This document shows positions 51,301 through 58,851 of a DNA stretch of 64,000 bases, piece by piece. Position 1 is the stretch's first letter; every line of letters begins with the position of its first letter. The position numbers and the translations under genes were made by a program. The notes under the pieces were generated by a model that ran no database searches, was not told the origin of the DNA, and saw nothing but the letters and a program-made list of their open reading frames with translations. The DNA is from Rhizobium sp. BK650 (lineage in GTDB: Bacteria; Pseudomonadota; Alphaproteobacteria; Rhizobiales; Rhizobiaceae). Where the stretch lies: assembly GCF_014195325.1 (NCBI RefSeq), contig NZ_JACIBK010000003.1:248001-312000 (forward strand). The letters are read 5' to 3'.

Positions 51301-51392
51301 GAAAAGGCGCCGGCCAGAATGAAGACGATCATGAAATACCAGACGAGCGAACGATGCTCGAGCGCCCAGTCGGAGAGGTTGAATTTTTTCAC
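48351..51392 (-). CDS. RND family efflux permease
   Basis: A 1013-residue inner-membrane proton antiporter of the AcrB type. The opening SLVWYFMIVFILAGAFSYIS is TM1; the porter domains have DPNFTIKTMVIQVQWPGASA; TM4 carries the proton-relay acids (ALGLLVDDAMIAVEM, with adjacent DD), and the second half repeats the pattern (ALIGILIRNSVILIVQIEQL). It exports toxic compounds to a TolC-like channel. The start is GTG at 51392 after GAGGAAAATTCTCC. It is the third gene of an operon with two adaptors; no outer-membrane factor gene is present here. Confidence 0.92.
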   Translation of the reverse strand: MKKFNLSDWALEHRSLVWYFMIVFILAGAFSYISLGREEDPNFTIKTMVIQVQWPGASAEEVTKQVTDRVEKKLEELESLDYTRSETVAGQTTIFVELLPTTKAKDVNAIWMRVRNMIGDIKGDFPSGVIGPFFNDRFGDVFGNIYAFTSDGLTQRQLRDLVEDARAKVLTVPNVGKVDIIGAQDEAIYLEFSTRKIAALGLNQQSVIETLQAQNAVTQSGFVDAGPERIALRVSGQFTSEESLKSINLRVNDRFFPLTDVATIKRGYVDPPSALFRYNGQPAIGLAIGMKTGSNLLEFGEALDKEIKQVTADLPVGVDVERVSDQPAVVDEAVSGFTRALFEAIVIVLAISFISLGVRAGLVVAISIPLVLAITFLVMAYSGISMQRISLGALIIALGLLVDDAMIAVEMMVARLEVGDDLRKAATYVYTSTAFPMLTGTLVTVAGFIPVGLNSSAAGEFTFTLFVVIAVSLLVSWVVAVLFTPLLGVTILPKTMKSHHEQKGRFARIFSSLLGLALRWRWITIGATLAVFALSIGGMSLVQQQFFPSSDRPELIVDWNLPQNSSISETNKQMAKFESEMLAGNKDIDHWTSYVGQGAPRFILSFDVQTPDVSFGQTVIVTKGLDVRDKVKEELQAYLTKTFPGTDAFVKLLDIGPPVGKPVQYRVSGPDIQKVRELSHQLAGIVGQHPLLSNMTFDWNEPSRVVKVDVLQDKARQLGVSSQDIATALNSIVEGSAATQIRDDIYLVNVIGRAQTSERGSIETLQNLQLGGANGNSVPLSAVANFHYELEQPTIWRRTRIPTITLKAAVVGPTQPATIVTELKPKVDEFRKGLPSGYRIVDGGSVEESAKAQGPIAAVAPLMLFIMATILMIQLQSFSRLFLVFAVAPTALIGVVAALLFSNSPMGFVAILGILALIGILIRNSVILIVQIEQLRSEGMPPWQAVIEATEHRMRPIMLTAAAATLALIPISREIFWGPMAYAMMGGIVVGTLLTLLFLPALYVAWFRIPREA

Positions 51393-51404
51393 GGAGAATT
51401 TTCC

Positions 51405-52475
51405 TCAGTCTATTCTGACGGCCTGGCCATCGACGAGTTTGTGAACACCGGCAACGACGACGCGTTCGCCCGCGCTGATGCCCTCGGCGATGCGAACGGA
51501 GCCTCCCTCGGCAAGGTCGCCGTCTATCCTGACCGGACGGATGGAAACCTTGGCGGCGGCGGTATCGACCACCCAGACAACAGGCTTTCCATCTTTCGTG
51601 AGGACGGCGGAGGAAGGCAGCAGGATGGTCGGCTGGGCGTCTACGGTTGCGGTTGCGGTGACGACGGATCCCAGACGGAAGGCCGGCGGCGGAGCGATGA
51701 GCGCTATCTTTGTGCGTCGCGTGCGCGTCGTGGATTCGGCTTCTGGGGCGATCTCCCTGACGGTGCCGCTCGTGCGGATGGTCGGGTCGAGCTGCAAGGC
51801 GACCTCGAAGGGCGAGCCGACCTTGAGGCCGTCGAAGCTTGCGACGGGAATGTCGATCACCGCGTCGCTCTGTTCGGGGCGGGCGATAGTGACGATGCTC
51901 TGGCCGGCGGAAACGACCTGGCCCACTTCGGCCGACGTGGCGGTGACTACGCCGTCGAATTCCGCCCGGAGCTGGGCATATCCCAGCTGCTCTTCGGCCT
52001 TGTCCAGATTGGCCTGCGCCTTGGCGACCGCAGCACTGGCGCTCTTGCGCCCGAGTTCGGCCTCTTCGTAGGCCGCTTCGCTTCCCGACCGGCTTTCAAG
52101 CAGGGAGCGCTGGCGCTCTTCGGTGGAAGCGGCATTCGCCAACTGCGCCTGGGCGTTGGAAAGCTCCGACTGCGAACTTTTGACCGCAAGCTCCAGCGCC
52201 AGCGGATCGATGGCGGCAACGACATCGCCCTTTTTCACGACATCGCCGACGCTGACTTTGCGCGCGATGACCCGCCCGAGCACGCGAAAGGCCAGTTGCG
52301 TCTCGATTCTCGCCTGGACAGTGCCCGGCAGGGTCAGCGCGGAGGCCGCGGTCGGCGCGACGACGACGGAGAGAACAGGGCGGGGCGGCTCTTGGCGGGC
52401 TTCTTCCTGCTTCTGGCAGGCGGTCAGCAACAGTGATGCGAGGATCGCAAGGCCGGCTGTGGTACGGATATTCAT
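51405..52475 (-). CDS. RND periplasmic adaptor subunit (lipoprotein)
   Basis: A 356-residue membrane fusion protein. The N-terminus is a lipoprotein signal (GLAILASLLLTACQKQ, lipobox LLTAC). The hairpin coiled coil (about 95-160, ELSNAQAQLANAASTEERQR) is flanked by the two lipoyl halves (VGDVVKKGDVVAAIDPLALE and AEFDGVVTATSAEVGQVVSA). It links the permease to the outer-membrane channel. It starts 4 bp inside the end of the upstream adaptor gene and ends 12 bp before the permease. Confidence 0.9.
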   Translation of the reverse strand: MNIRTTAGLAILASLLLTACQKQEEARQEPPRPVLSVVVAPTAASALTLPGTVQARIETQLAFRVLGRVIARKVSVGDVVKKGDVVAAIDPLALELAVKSSQSELSNAQAQLANAASTEERQRSLLESRSGSEAAYEEAELGRKSASAAVAKAQANLDKAEEQLGYAQLRAEFDGVVTATSAEVGQVVSAGQSIVTIARPEQSDAVIDIPVASFDGLKVGSPFEVALQLDPTIRTSGTVREIAPEAESTTRTRRTKIALIAPPPAFRLGSVVTATATVDAQPTILLPSSAVLTKDGKPVVWVVDTAAAKVSIRPVRIDGDLAEGGSVRIAEGISAGERVVVAGVHKLVDGQAVRID

Positions 52476-53548
52476 TCTACCGCTTCCTTGTCATAGGTGA
52501 CGACCTCGCCCGGCCGCAGGAATTTCGTGCCGTCGACGACGACGATATCTCCGGGTGCAACACCGGCGCGTACCGCAAAACGGCCGGTCTCATAGTTGGA
52601 GACATCGACCGGGCGGAGGGATACGCTCGATGAGGCGGGATCGACGATCCAGACGGCCGGCTGGCCGCTCCTGGAGGACATGGCTGACCACGGCAGCTCG
52701 ATCGCATCTTTCGCCTTCGTGCGGAAGGAGCCGACGACGGGCGCGCCGAGCTGCATGTCCGGCGTTGGGTCGAGACCCACCTTGACCCGGATCGTTCCGG
52801 TCGACGGATCGATCGTCGGCGAGATTTCGCGCACCGAGGCTTCGACCTTGCGGGACGGCGCCGAGAGGGGGCTGACGCTGACAGTGCTTTCCAGGTTGCG
52901 GCCGAGGTACAGGGACTCGAAGACGTTGAAGACGGCATCGCGCGGTCCGTCATGCGCAAGCGTGAAAATCAGCTGTGCTGCCTGAGCGACCTGGCCGACT
53001 TCTGCATTTCTGGCGGTGATGACGCCATCGGCATCGGCGCGCAGTTCCGTGTAGGAGAGCGCGTCCTGCGCCGTATCGAATTGCGCCTGTGCCAGTTTCA
53101 CGCCGCCCTCGGCAGTCAAAAGGGCTTCCTGGGCCTGATCGAGTGCGGCGCGGGTGGCAACCTGTGTCCTGAAAAGGCTCTGCTGTCGGTCGAAGGCGAG
53201 TTGGGCCTGCGTTCGCTGGGCAATGGCCGACTGCAGGTTTGCGGTGGCGACGCCGAGATCGGCCTTCTGCTCTTCGGCGTCCATGCGTGCCAGCACCTGA
53301 CCGGCCTTCACCGACGAGCCGACATCGACGAGACGCTCGACGATGCGCCCGCTGACCCGGAAGGACAGGTCGCTTTCCACACGGGCGCTGACCTCGCCTG
53401 TTATGGCGTTGGTTTCGACTGCCGGCGTGACCTTGGCCACGACGGCTTCCACATTTTTCGGCCTTGCCTCTCTCGCGTTTTGCTCTTCGCATGAGGCGAG
53501 CGCGGCTGCGCTCACACCCAGCCAGGCGGCAACAAGGACAGTTTTCAT
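52472..53548 (-). CDS. RND periplasmic adaptor subunit (second)
   Basis: A 358-residue membrane fusion protein, the first gene of the operon. The signal (KTVLVAAWLGVSAAALASCE) ends in a lipobox-like ALASC. The lipoyl halves are VGSSVKAGQVLARMDAEEQK and LRADADGVITARNAEVGQVA, with the coiled coil between (ATANLQSAIAQRTQAQLAFD). It differs from the next adaptor by about the same amount as unrelated adaptors differ. ATG at 53548 is chosen because an upstream extension has no signal peptide in front of it and crosses the TetR operator. Confidence 0.9.
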   Translation of the reverse strand: MKTVLVAAWLGVSAAALASCEEQNAREARPKNVEAVVAKVTPAVETNAITGEVSARVESDLSFRVSGRIVERLVDVGSSVKAGQVLARMDAEEQKADLGVATANLQSAIAQRTQAQLAFDRQQSLFRTQVATRAALDQAQEALLTAEGGVKLAQAQFDTAQDALSYTELRADADGVITARNAEVGQVAQAAQLIFTLAHDGPRDAVFNVFESLYLGRNLESTVSVSPLSAPSRKVEASVREISPTIDPSTGTIRVKVGLDPTPDMQLGAPVVGSFRTKAKDAIELPWSAMSSRSGQPAVWIVDPASSSVSLRPVDVSNYETGRFAVRAGVAPGDIVVVDGTKFLRPGEVVTYDKEAVE

Positions 53549-53584
53549 GGTTGACCTCTTGCATTGGTTCGGCAGACGCATAAT

Positions 53585-53606
53585 ATTGACTAACCAATCA
53601 GTCAAT
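53585..53606. promoter_or_regulatory. TetR operator upstream of RND operon
   Basis: ATTGACT (53585-53591) and AGTCAAT (53600-53606) are perfect 7-bp arms with an 8-bp spacer. Both arms contain TTGACT on one strand, like a -35 box. The site lies 36 bp before the adaptor start and 45 bp before the tetR start. Confidence 0.7.
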
Positions 53607-53651
53607 GAAAATTTCTTGACGCCCAGCCACGAAAAAAGCTCAAGGTGAGGC

Positions 53652-54269
53652 ATGCCCGATACGAAAAAACTGACACGCGCCGAGCAAAAGGCCCGTCGAC
53701 CGGTAGAGATCCTGGAGGCGGCGTTCGAAGAGTTCGTCGAGCGCGGTTTTATCGCGACGCGCGTCGAAGACATCGCCGCCAGGGTGGGGGTCACGAAGGG
53801 AACGGTCTATGTCTACTTCGAGACGAAAGAGCAGCTCTTCGAAGCGATGATCAGGCACATTTCGGTGCCGCTGGAAGGTTTTCTGACGCGGGTAACCGAA
53901 GAGAAGGGCACCGCAGTGGAACGGTTGCAGAAGACCATCGAGCAGATCTACGATCTCATGATCAGCGATCGCAGATTGCGCGAGATGATGCGGTTCATCA
54001 TCGCCGAAGGTTCGCGCTTCCCCCAGATCGTCGACAGGCACCACGAGGCCTTCATCGATCCCCTCGATATGCAACTGCAGTCTGTCATCGATGACGGCGT
54101 AAGGCTTGGCGAATTCCGCTCGGCGCCGGCCGCGTTTTCCGACGCAGTCGTGGCTCCCGCCATCACTTTCCTGTTTTTCAAGCTCCTCTTCGACGAGCGG
54201 CGCGTGCTGGACAAAGATGCTTATGTGAAGGCGCATCTCGATCTCGTTCTGCATGGGCTGCTGGCCTGA
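53652..54269 (+). CDS. TetR family transcriptional regulator
   Basis: A 205-residue TetR/AcrR protein. The N-terminal HTH is FVERGFIATRVEDIAARVGV then TKGTVYVYFETKEQLFEAMI. The C-terminal domain is of the YfiR/TetR_C type and binds the inducer, probably a substrate of the pump. It is divergent from the RND operon with a palindromic site in between and is its likely repressor. ATG at 53652 follows CAAGGTGAGGC. Confidence 0.9.
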   Translation: MPDTKKLTRAEQKARRPVEILEAAFEEFVERGFIATRVEDIAARVGVTKGTVYVYFETKEQLFEAMIRHISVPLEGFLTRVTEEKGTAVERLQKTIEQIYDLMISDRRLREMMRFIIAEGSRFPQIVDRHHEAFIDPLDMQLQSVIDDGVRLGEFRSAPAAFSDAVVAPAITFLFFKLLFDERRVLDKDAYVKAHLDLVLHGLLA

Positions 54270-54380
54270 TCTGCCCTGCCGGCGCCGGCGGGGTTGCCAC
54301 CCGTGGTAAAACCGCAAGATCGGTCGAGCGCATCATGTCCGCCCGCGTTTAGTTGGTGCCGCCACGGAGGATACGGAATA

Positions 54381-55265
54381 ATGAAGGCGGCGCTTCGAAA
54401 CTATCATGCCCGGATGCAGCGGGTGCTGGATTACATAGACCAGCACCTGGACGAGGATCTGGACCTGGAGGCACTGAGCGGCATCGCAGCCTTCTCGAAA
54501 TTTCACTTTCACCGGCAGTTCTCCGCAACCTTCGGGTTGTCGGTGCATCGCTATGTCCAGCTTGCCCGTTTGAAGCGCGCTTCGCACCGGCTGGCTGCGA
54601 ACGGTAACGAGAGCGTCACCGACATCGCGATGGACGCCGGTTACGGTGCGCCGGATGCTTTCGCCCGCGCCTTTCGGCAAAGGTTCGGGCAATCGCCTTC
54701 GTCGTTCCGGAAATCGCCAGACTGGGCTCCGTGGCTTGCGGCCTTCAGGCCTCTCGAAAACGCAAGGAGCAAGCTGATGCAGATTATCTATGAAGAAAGT
54801 GACGTGACGATCCGCGAGGTGCCTGAAACGCCGGTGGCGATCCTGGAGCATCGGGGCGACCGGGCGGGGCTTAACGCCAGCATCGAGCGGTTCATAGCCT
54901 GGCGCAAGGCGGCCGGCCTGTCACCCGAGACGAGCCCGACCTTCAACATCTTCCGTTCCCCGAGGACGCCTGCGAATCCCGCCGATTACAGCATGGATCT
55001 GTGCGTGGGGACGGACCGGCCGATCGATGCCGATGACGAGGTGATGAAATCAGGCGTGATCCCCGGCGGGCGTTGCGCCGTCATTCGCGTCGTCAGCGAT
55101 ACCCACAATCTGGAGCCCGCGGCACTCTACCTCTATCGGGACTGGCTGCCGGCCAGCGGCGAGGAAGCGCGCGATTTCCCGATCTATTGCCAACGGCATT
55201 TTTCCTTCTTCCCTGGTGTGCCGATCCATGAGGTCGTGGCGGAGCTGTTCCTGCCGCTGAAATAG
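54381..55265 (+). CDS. AraC family regulator with GyrI-like domain
   Basis: A 294-residue AraC regulator of the SoxS/Rob-like kind. The HTH pair is at the N-terminus (LDLEALSGIAAFSKFHFHRQ; NESVTDIAMDAGYGAPDAFARAF). Residues about 135-294 are a GyrI-like/Bac_rhamnosid-type small-molecule binding fold (VTIREVPETPVAILEHRGDR, then GVIPGGRCAVIRV and HEVVAELFLPLK). Such proteins sense drugs and regulate efflux or detoxification. Start ATG at 54381 has GGAGG 12 bp before it. It may regulate the neighbouring RND operon or the RibD-like gene; no target is certain. Confidence 0.87.
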   Translation: MKAALRNYHARMQRVLDYIDQHLDEDLDLEALSGIAAFSKFHFHRQFSATFGLSVHRYVQLARLKRASHRLAANGNESVTDIAMDAGYGAPDAFARAFRQRFGQSPSSFRKSPDWAPWLAAFRPLENARSKLMQIIYEESDVTIREVPETPVAILEHRGDRAGLNASIERFIAWRKAAGLSPETSPTFNIFRSPRTPANPADYSMDLCVGTDRPIDADDEVMKSGVIPGGRCAVIRVVSDTHNLEPAALYLYRDWLPASGEEARDFPIYCQRHFSFFPGVPIHEVVAELFLPLK

Positions 55266-55273
55266 CCCTGCAA

Positions 55274-55298
55274 CAGCGGCCTATTGCTTCGGCCGCTG
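55274..55298. terminator. Bidirectional hairpin between convergent genes
   Basis: CAGCGGCC (55274-55281) and GGCCGCTG (55291-55298) form a perfect 8-bp stem with a 9-nt loop, between the stop codons of the AraC-GyrI gene and the RibD-like gene. A few more pairs (TGCA) extend it. Confidence 0.6.
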
Positions 55299-55314
55299 CA
55301 GTTCGTTTGCGTGA

Positions 55315-55845
55315 TCAGGCCGGAACGTAGGTCAGCCTGATCACGTCTTCGTCGATACGATCGCTGGCCACGAGGCGAAGCCGCGGCCGGGGACCGGCGA
55401 ACAGCGGTTTTCCGCGGCCGAGCACAACAGGGTGGAGGTAGAGCCGGTATTCGTCGATAAGGCCAAGGTCGCTCAGGCTCCGCGCCAGATCCGGTCCGCC
55501 GACGCCAATCTCTCCGACGAGCCGAGCCTTCAGCTCGCGTATCACCGGCTCGAAGTCATCTCCGACGAGCGTGGCATTGGGGCCGACCGATTTCAGCGAG
55601 CGCGACACGACCCATTTCGGCTGGTACCGCCAAGCAGCCGCGAAGTCTCCTCCCGCCGGTTCCCAGTCGGCATGGTCTTCGTCCCAATAGCGCATCACTT
55701 CATACAGGCGGCGGCCGTAGACGATGCCCGAGAGATTGCGCACATGATCGATAAAGTGACGGAAGAGCGCGGGGCCAGGCGCAAATGCCTGATGGTCCAC
55801 GTAGCCGTCCAGTGACTGGTTCATTCCGAATACGAGCTTGGCCAT
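55315..55845 (-). CDS. RibD C-terminal/dihydrofolate reductase-like protein
   Basis: A 176-residue protein of the same superfamily as the one at 3429-4004. AKLVFGMNQSLDGYVDHQAF is the family opening, IVYGRRLYEVMRYW the second motif and GEIGVGGPDLARSLSDLGLI then YLHPVVLGRGKPLF the third. It should bind NADPH. Reaction unknown. ATG at 55845 is fixed by GGAGGAAGAGGCC. Confidence 0.85.
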   Translation of the reverse strand: MAKLVFGMNQSLDGYVDHQAFAPGPALFRHFIDHVRNLSGIVYGRRLYEVMRYWDEDHADWEPAGGDFAAAWRYQPKWVVSRSLKSVGPNATLVGDDFEPVIRELKARLVGEIGVGGPDLARSLSDLGLIDEYRLYLHPVVLGRGKPLFAGPRPRLRLVASDRIDEDVIRLTYVPA

Positions 55846-56050
55846 GGCCTCTTCCTCCTGAGTCCCGGTTCTAATTGCATCATGCAATCGGTTTCAGCAT
55901 AGCTTTGCCGGTTTTAAATCGCAATCGGTTTTGGGGCGGCCATGGACACCCTATGCTTGGGCTGCTGGCTATTGGCCCATGCACTCATGCTGCGGGTGAG
56001 GGCGCCACCCGCCTGTGAAACCTTTCGATTTGTCATCCGTTGTCGCTGTC

Positions 56051-58048
56051 ATGACCGACGCTAAAACCCATTCGACATCGGTCGACGGCGCCAAAGCCGA
56101 TGGTGCCGAGGAGACGCGCAGGGGGAAGGTGGCGGCTGCCGAGGCCGCGCCGCCGCCAGACGTTATCGAACCCGATCCGACGCTCACGCCCGAGGAGGCT
56201 GAGCGGGTGCGCAAGAAATATCTGCTGCGGCGGTTTTGGATCAGCGCTCGGGGTTACTGGGGCCGCGGCGGCGATGGTTGGGCGTGGCCGTGCACCATCG
56301 CACTGCTCGTTCTTATCGGCGCCAATGTCGGCTTCCAGTATGGGATCAATCTCTGGAACCGCAAAATTTTCGACGCCATAGAGCGGCACGACGCCGGCAC
56401 TGTCTATTATCTCAGCGCCGTCTTTCTGCCGCTCGTGGCCGGAAGCGTCGTCCTCGTTACCACGCAGGTCTATGTCCGCATGATGATCCAGCGGCGGTGG
56501 CGACGCTGGCTGACGACCGCGCTAATTGCTCGCTGGTTGGCAAACGGCCGTTATTATCAGCTGAACCTCATCGGCGGCGATCACAGGAATCCCGAGGCGC
56601 GCATATCCGAGGATATGCGGATCGCCACGGAATCGCCCGTCGATTTCATTGCCGGCGTCATCTCGGCCTTCCTGTCGGCCTCGACGTTCATCGTGGTTCT
56701 GTGGACGATCGGCGGAGCATTGAGCCTGCCGATCGGCGACATGACCGTCACCATTCCAGGCTTCCTGGTCGTCACGGCGGTGCTCTACGCCCTCATCACC
56801 TCGACCACGATTGCCGTCATCGGCCGTCATTTCGTTCGGGTTTCCGAGGTCAAGAACCAGGTGGAGGCCGAATTTCGCTATACGTTGACGCATGTGCGCG
56901 AAAATGGTGAGAGCATTGCGCTGCTCGGCGGTGAAGAGGAAGAGCGCAGCGACCTCGACAAAACGTTCAGCAATGTCTTGAGGCAATGGGCGCTGCTTGC
57001 CCGCCAGCATATGCGCACGACCTTCGTGTCGCATGGATCGATGCTGGTCGCGCCTGTCGTGCCCGTCCTGCTCTGCGCCCCCAAGTTTCTCGAAGGCAAC
57101 ATGTCGCTCGGAGAGGTTATGCAGGCAGCGTCGGCCTTCGCCATCGTTCAGACCGCTTTCGGATGGCTGGTCGACAATTATCCGCGGCTTGCCGACTGGA
57201 ATGCCTGTGCGCGGCGCGTCGCTTCGCTGATGATGTCGCTTGACGGGCTGGAGCGCGCCGAACAGAGCGACGCCCTGGGGCGCATCCAGCATGGCGAAAC
57301 GAAAGGCGAGGCGATGCTGAGCCTCAACGATCTCGCCGTGTCGCTCGACGACGGCACGGCCGTGGTCAAGGAGACCCGGGTGGAGATCGAGCCCGGCGAG
57401 CGGGTGCTCGTCGCCGGCGAATCCGGCTCGGGCAAGAGCACGCTGGTGCGCGCCATTTCAGGCCTCTGGCCCTGGGGCCATGGCAGCGTCGATTTCCATC
57501 CCGACAGGCGGTTGTTCATGCTGCCGCAGCGGCCCTACATTCCGTCGGGCACGCTGCGCCGCGCCGTCGCCTATCCCAATGCCGCAGACGGCTGGCCGTT
57601 GGAGGAGATCAAGGCGGCGCTCGACAAGGTCGGGCTCAATTATCTCGACGTGAAGCTCGAGGAAGAGGCGCCATGGGACCAAATCCTGTCAGGCGGCGAA
57701 AAGCAGCGGCTCGCCTTTGCGCGGCTGCTTCTGCACCATCCCGACATCATCGTGCTCGACGAGGCGACCTCCGCCCTCGATGAAAAGAGCCAGGACAAGA
57801 TGATGGAAATGGTGATCCGCGAATTGCCCGAAGTCACCATCATCAGCGTTGCGCACCGCGCCGAGCTCGAAGCCTACCACAGCCGCAAGATTATATTGGA
57901 GCGGCGTGAGGGCGGCGCAAAGCTGGTGAGCGATATCGATCTCATCCCGCGCAGGAGGAAGCGCAATGTGCTGTCACGTCTACTGGACAGCCGGCCGACG
58001 GGCGGCGTGCGCTCCGGCAATATGGCGACCTCGCAGGAGAAAAAATGA
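56051..58048 (+). CDS. SbmA/BacA-type ABC transporter (TMD fused to ATPase)
   Basis: A 665-residue protein with an N-terminal extension rich in Ala/Glu (about 1-75), a six-helix membrane domain of the SbmA/BacA kind (about 80-370; QYGINLWNRKIFDAIERHDA, RWLANGRYYQLNLIGGDHRN), and a C-terminal ATPase: Walker A GESGSGKST, signature LSGGEKQRLAF, Walker B IIVLDEATSALD. Relatives are YddA and rhizobial ExsE-like proteins, proposed to import or export peptides, lipids or cobalamin-type compounds. ATG at 56051 is preferred; GTG at 56015 is an alternative start that adds 12 residues. It stands alone. No regulator is adjacent on the same strand. Confidence 0.87.
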   Translation: MTDAKTHSTSVDGAKADGAEETRRGKVAAAEAAPPPDVIEPDPTLTPEEAERVRKKYLLRRFWISARGYWGRGGDGWAWPCTIALLVLIGANVGFQYGINLWNRKIFDAIERHDAGTVYYLSAVFLPLVAGSVVLVTTQVYVRMMIQRRWRRWLTTALIARWLANGRYYQLNLIGGDHRNPEARISEDMRIATESPVDFIAGVISAFLSASTFIVVLWTIGGALSLPIGDMTVTIPGFLVVTAVLYALITSTTIAVIGRHFVRVSEVKNQVEAEFRYTLTHVRENGESIALLGGEEEERSDLDKTFSNVLRQWALLARQHMRTTFVSHGSMLVAPVVPVLLCAPKFLEGNMSLGEVMQAASAFAIVQTAFGWLVDNYPRLADWNACARRVASLMMSLDGLERAEQSDALGRIQHGETKGEAMLSLNDLAVSLDDGTAVVKETRVEIEPGERVLVAGESGSGKSTLVRAISGLWPWGHGSVDFHPDRRLFMLPQRPYIPSGTLRRAVAYPNAADGWPLEEIKAALDKVGLNYLDVKLEEEAPWDQILSGGEKQRLAFARLLLHHPDIIVLDEATSALDEKSQDKMMEMVIRELPEVTIISVAHRAELEAYHSRKIILERREGGAKLVSDIDLIPRRRKRNVLSRLLDSRPTGGVRSGNMATSQEKK

Positions 58049-58135
58049 GAATCTCTCCTGGCGTCCGGCGGGCAACAGCCTCCGCTTGCTGGGAAAACGG
58101 ACTATCGACAATATGTGATGCGGGCTGCAATCGGT

Positions 58136-58750
58136 TCAGAGACTGTCAGCCTTCACGGACATGGCGCTCTTCAACGGCAGTAGAGCGTGAGGCAATGTAG
58201 ACAGCAGGATCTCTCTTGGCACCCCGTCGGCCGCCTGCACCGACAAGCCGTGGAGAAAAGCAGCGTAGAATTCGGCCAGCGCGCAGGGGTCGGCATCAGA
58301 TTTCAACTCGCCTGTCTCCGACGCCTTTTTCAGACGCTCGTGTAGGGATCCAGCGCGGTCCCGCCGGTATCGGCCGAGCCGCGTGCGAACGGCTTGGCTA
58401 TTGATCGTATAGTTGGTGGCCGCCATCACGATCATGCAGCCATGCGGGTGATTTGGACGCGTATAAAGCAGGACCGCATCCCGCAGAAGCCGCTTGAAGG
58501 CATCGAGAACATTCGGTTCTTCAGCCAGCGCACGAGTGGCAAATCCACCCTCGCCGGAGGCATACAGTGTGACCGCTTCCTGGAACAATGCCTCTTTCGA
58601 TTCGAAAGCGGCGTAGATGCGCGCCGAAGCGATGCCCATGGCTTCGACGAGATCGGCCATCGAGACGCCTTCGTAGCCTCGCTCCCAGAAGAGGTCGCGG
58701 GCTTTGGCCAGCGCCTCGTCGCGATCAAATTCCCGCGGCCTTCCTGCCAT
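58136..58750 (-). CDS. TetR family transcriptional regulator
   Basis: A 204-residue TetR protein. The HTH is ALAKARDLFWERGYEGVSMA then DLVEAMGIASARIYAAFESK. The C-terminal domain (PHGCMIVMAATNYTI) is of the TetR_C_16/AcrR type. It is divergent from the MFS gene and two TTTGT-N6-ACAAA operators lie between them, so it should repress that exporter and itself. ATG at 58750 (MAGRPREFDRDEAL) is the common opening of this group. Confidence 0.88.
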   Translation of the reverse strand: MAGRPREFDRDEALAKARDLFWERGYEGVSMADLVEAMGIASARIYAAFESKEALFQEAVTLYASGEGGFATRALAEEPNVLDAFKRLLRDAVLLYTRPNHPHGCMIVMAATNYTINSQAVRTRLGRYRRDRAGSLHERLKKASETGELKSDADPCALAEFYAAFLHGLSVQAADGVPREILLSTLPHALLPLKSAMSVKADSL

Positions 58751-58763
58751 CTTCGACCTCAAT

Positions 58764-58833
58764 CTTTGTCACTCAACAAATAATGGCCTTGACTCGGCTA
58801 CGCAAGCCTCACATTGTTTGTTGATCGACAAAG
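58764..58833. promoter_or_regulatory. Paired TetR operators for the MFS gene
   Basis: Two palindromes of the form TTTGT-N6-ACAAA lie at 58765-58780 and 58817-58832, 52 bp apart. In addition the two are inverted copies of each other: CTTTGTCACTCAACAAA (58764-58780) against TTTGTTGATCGACAAAG (58817-58833), with 15 of 17 positions matching. They flank the divergent promoter area and fit binding by two TetR dimers. Confidence 0.75.
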
Positions 58834-58851
58834 AATTGACGGAGAGGATAA

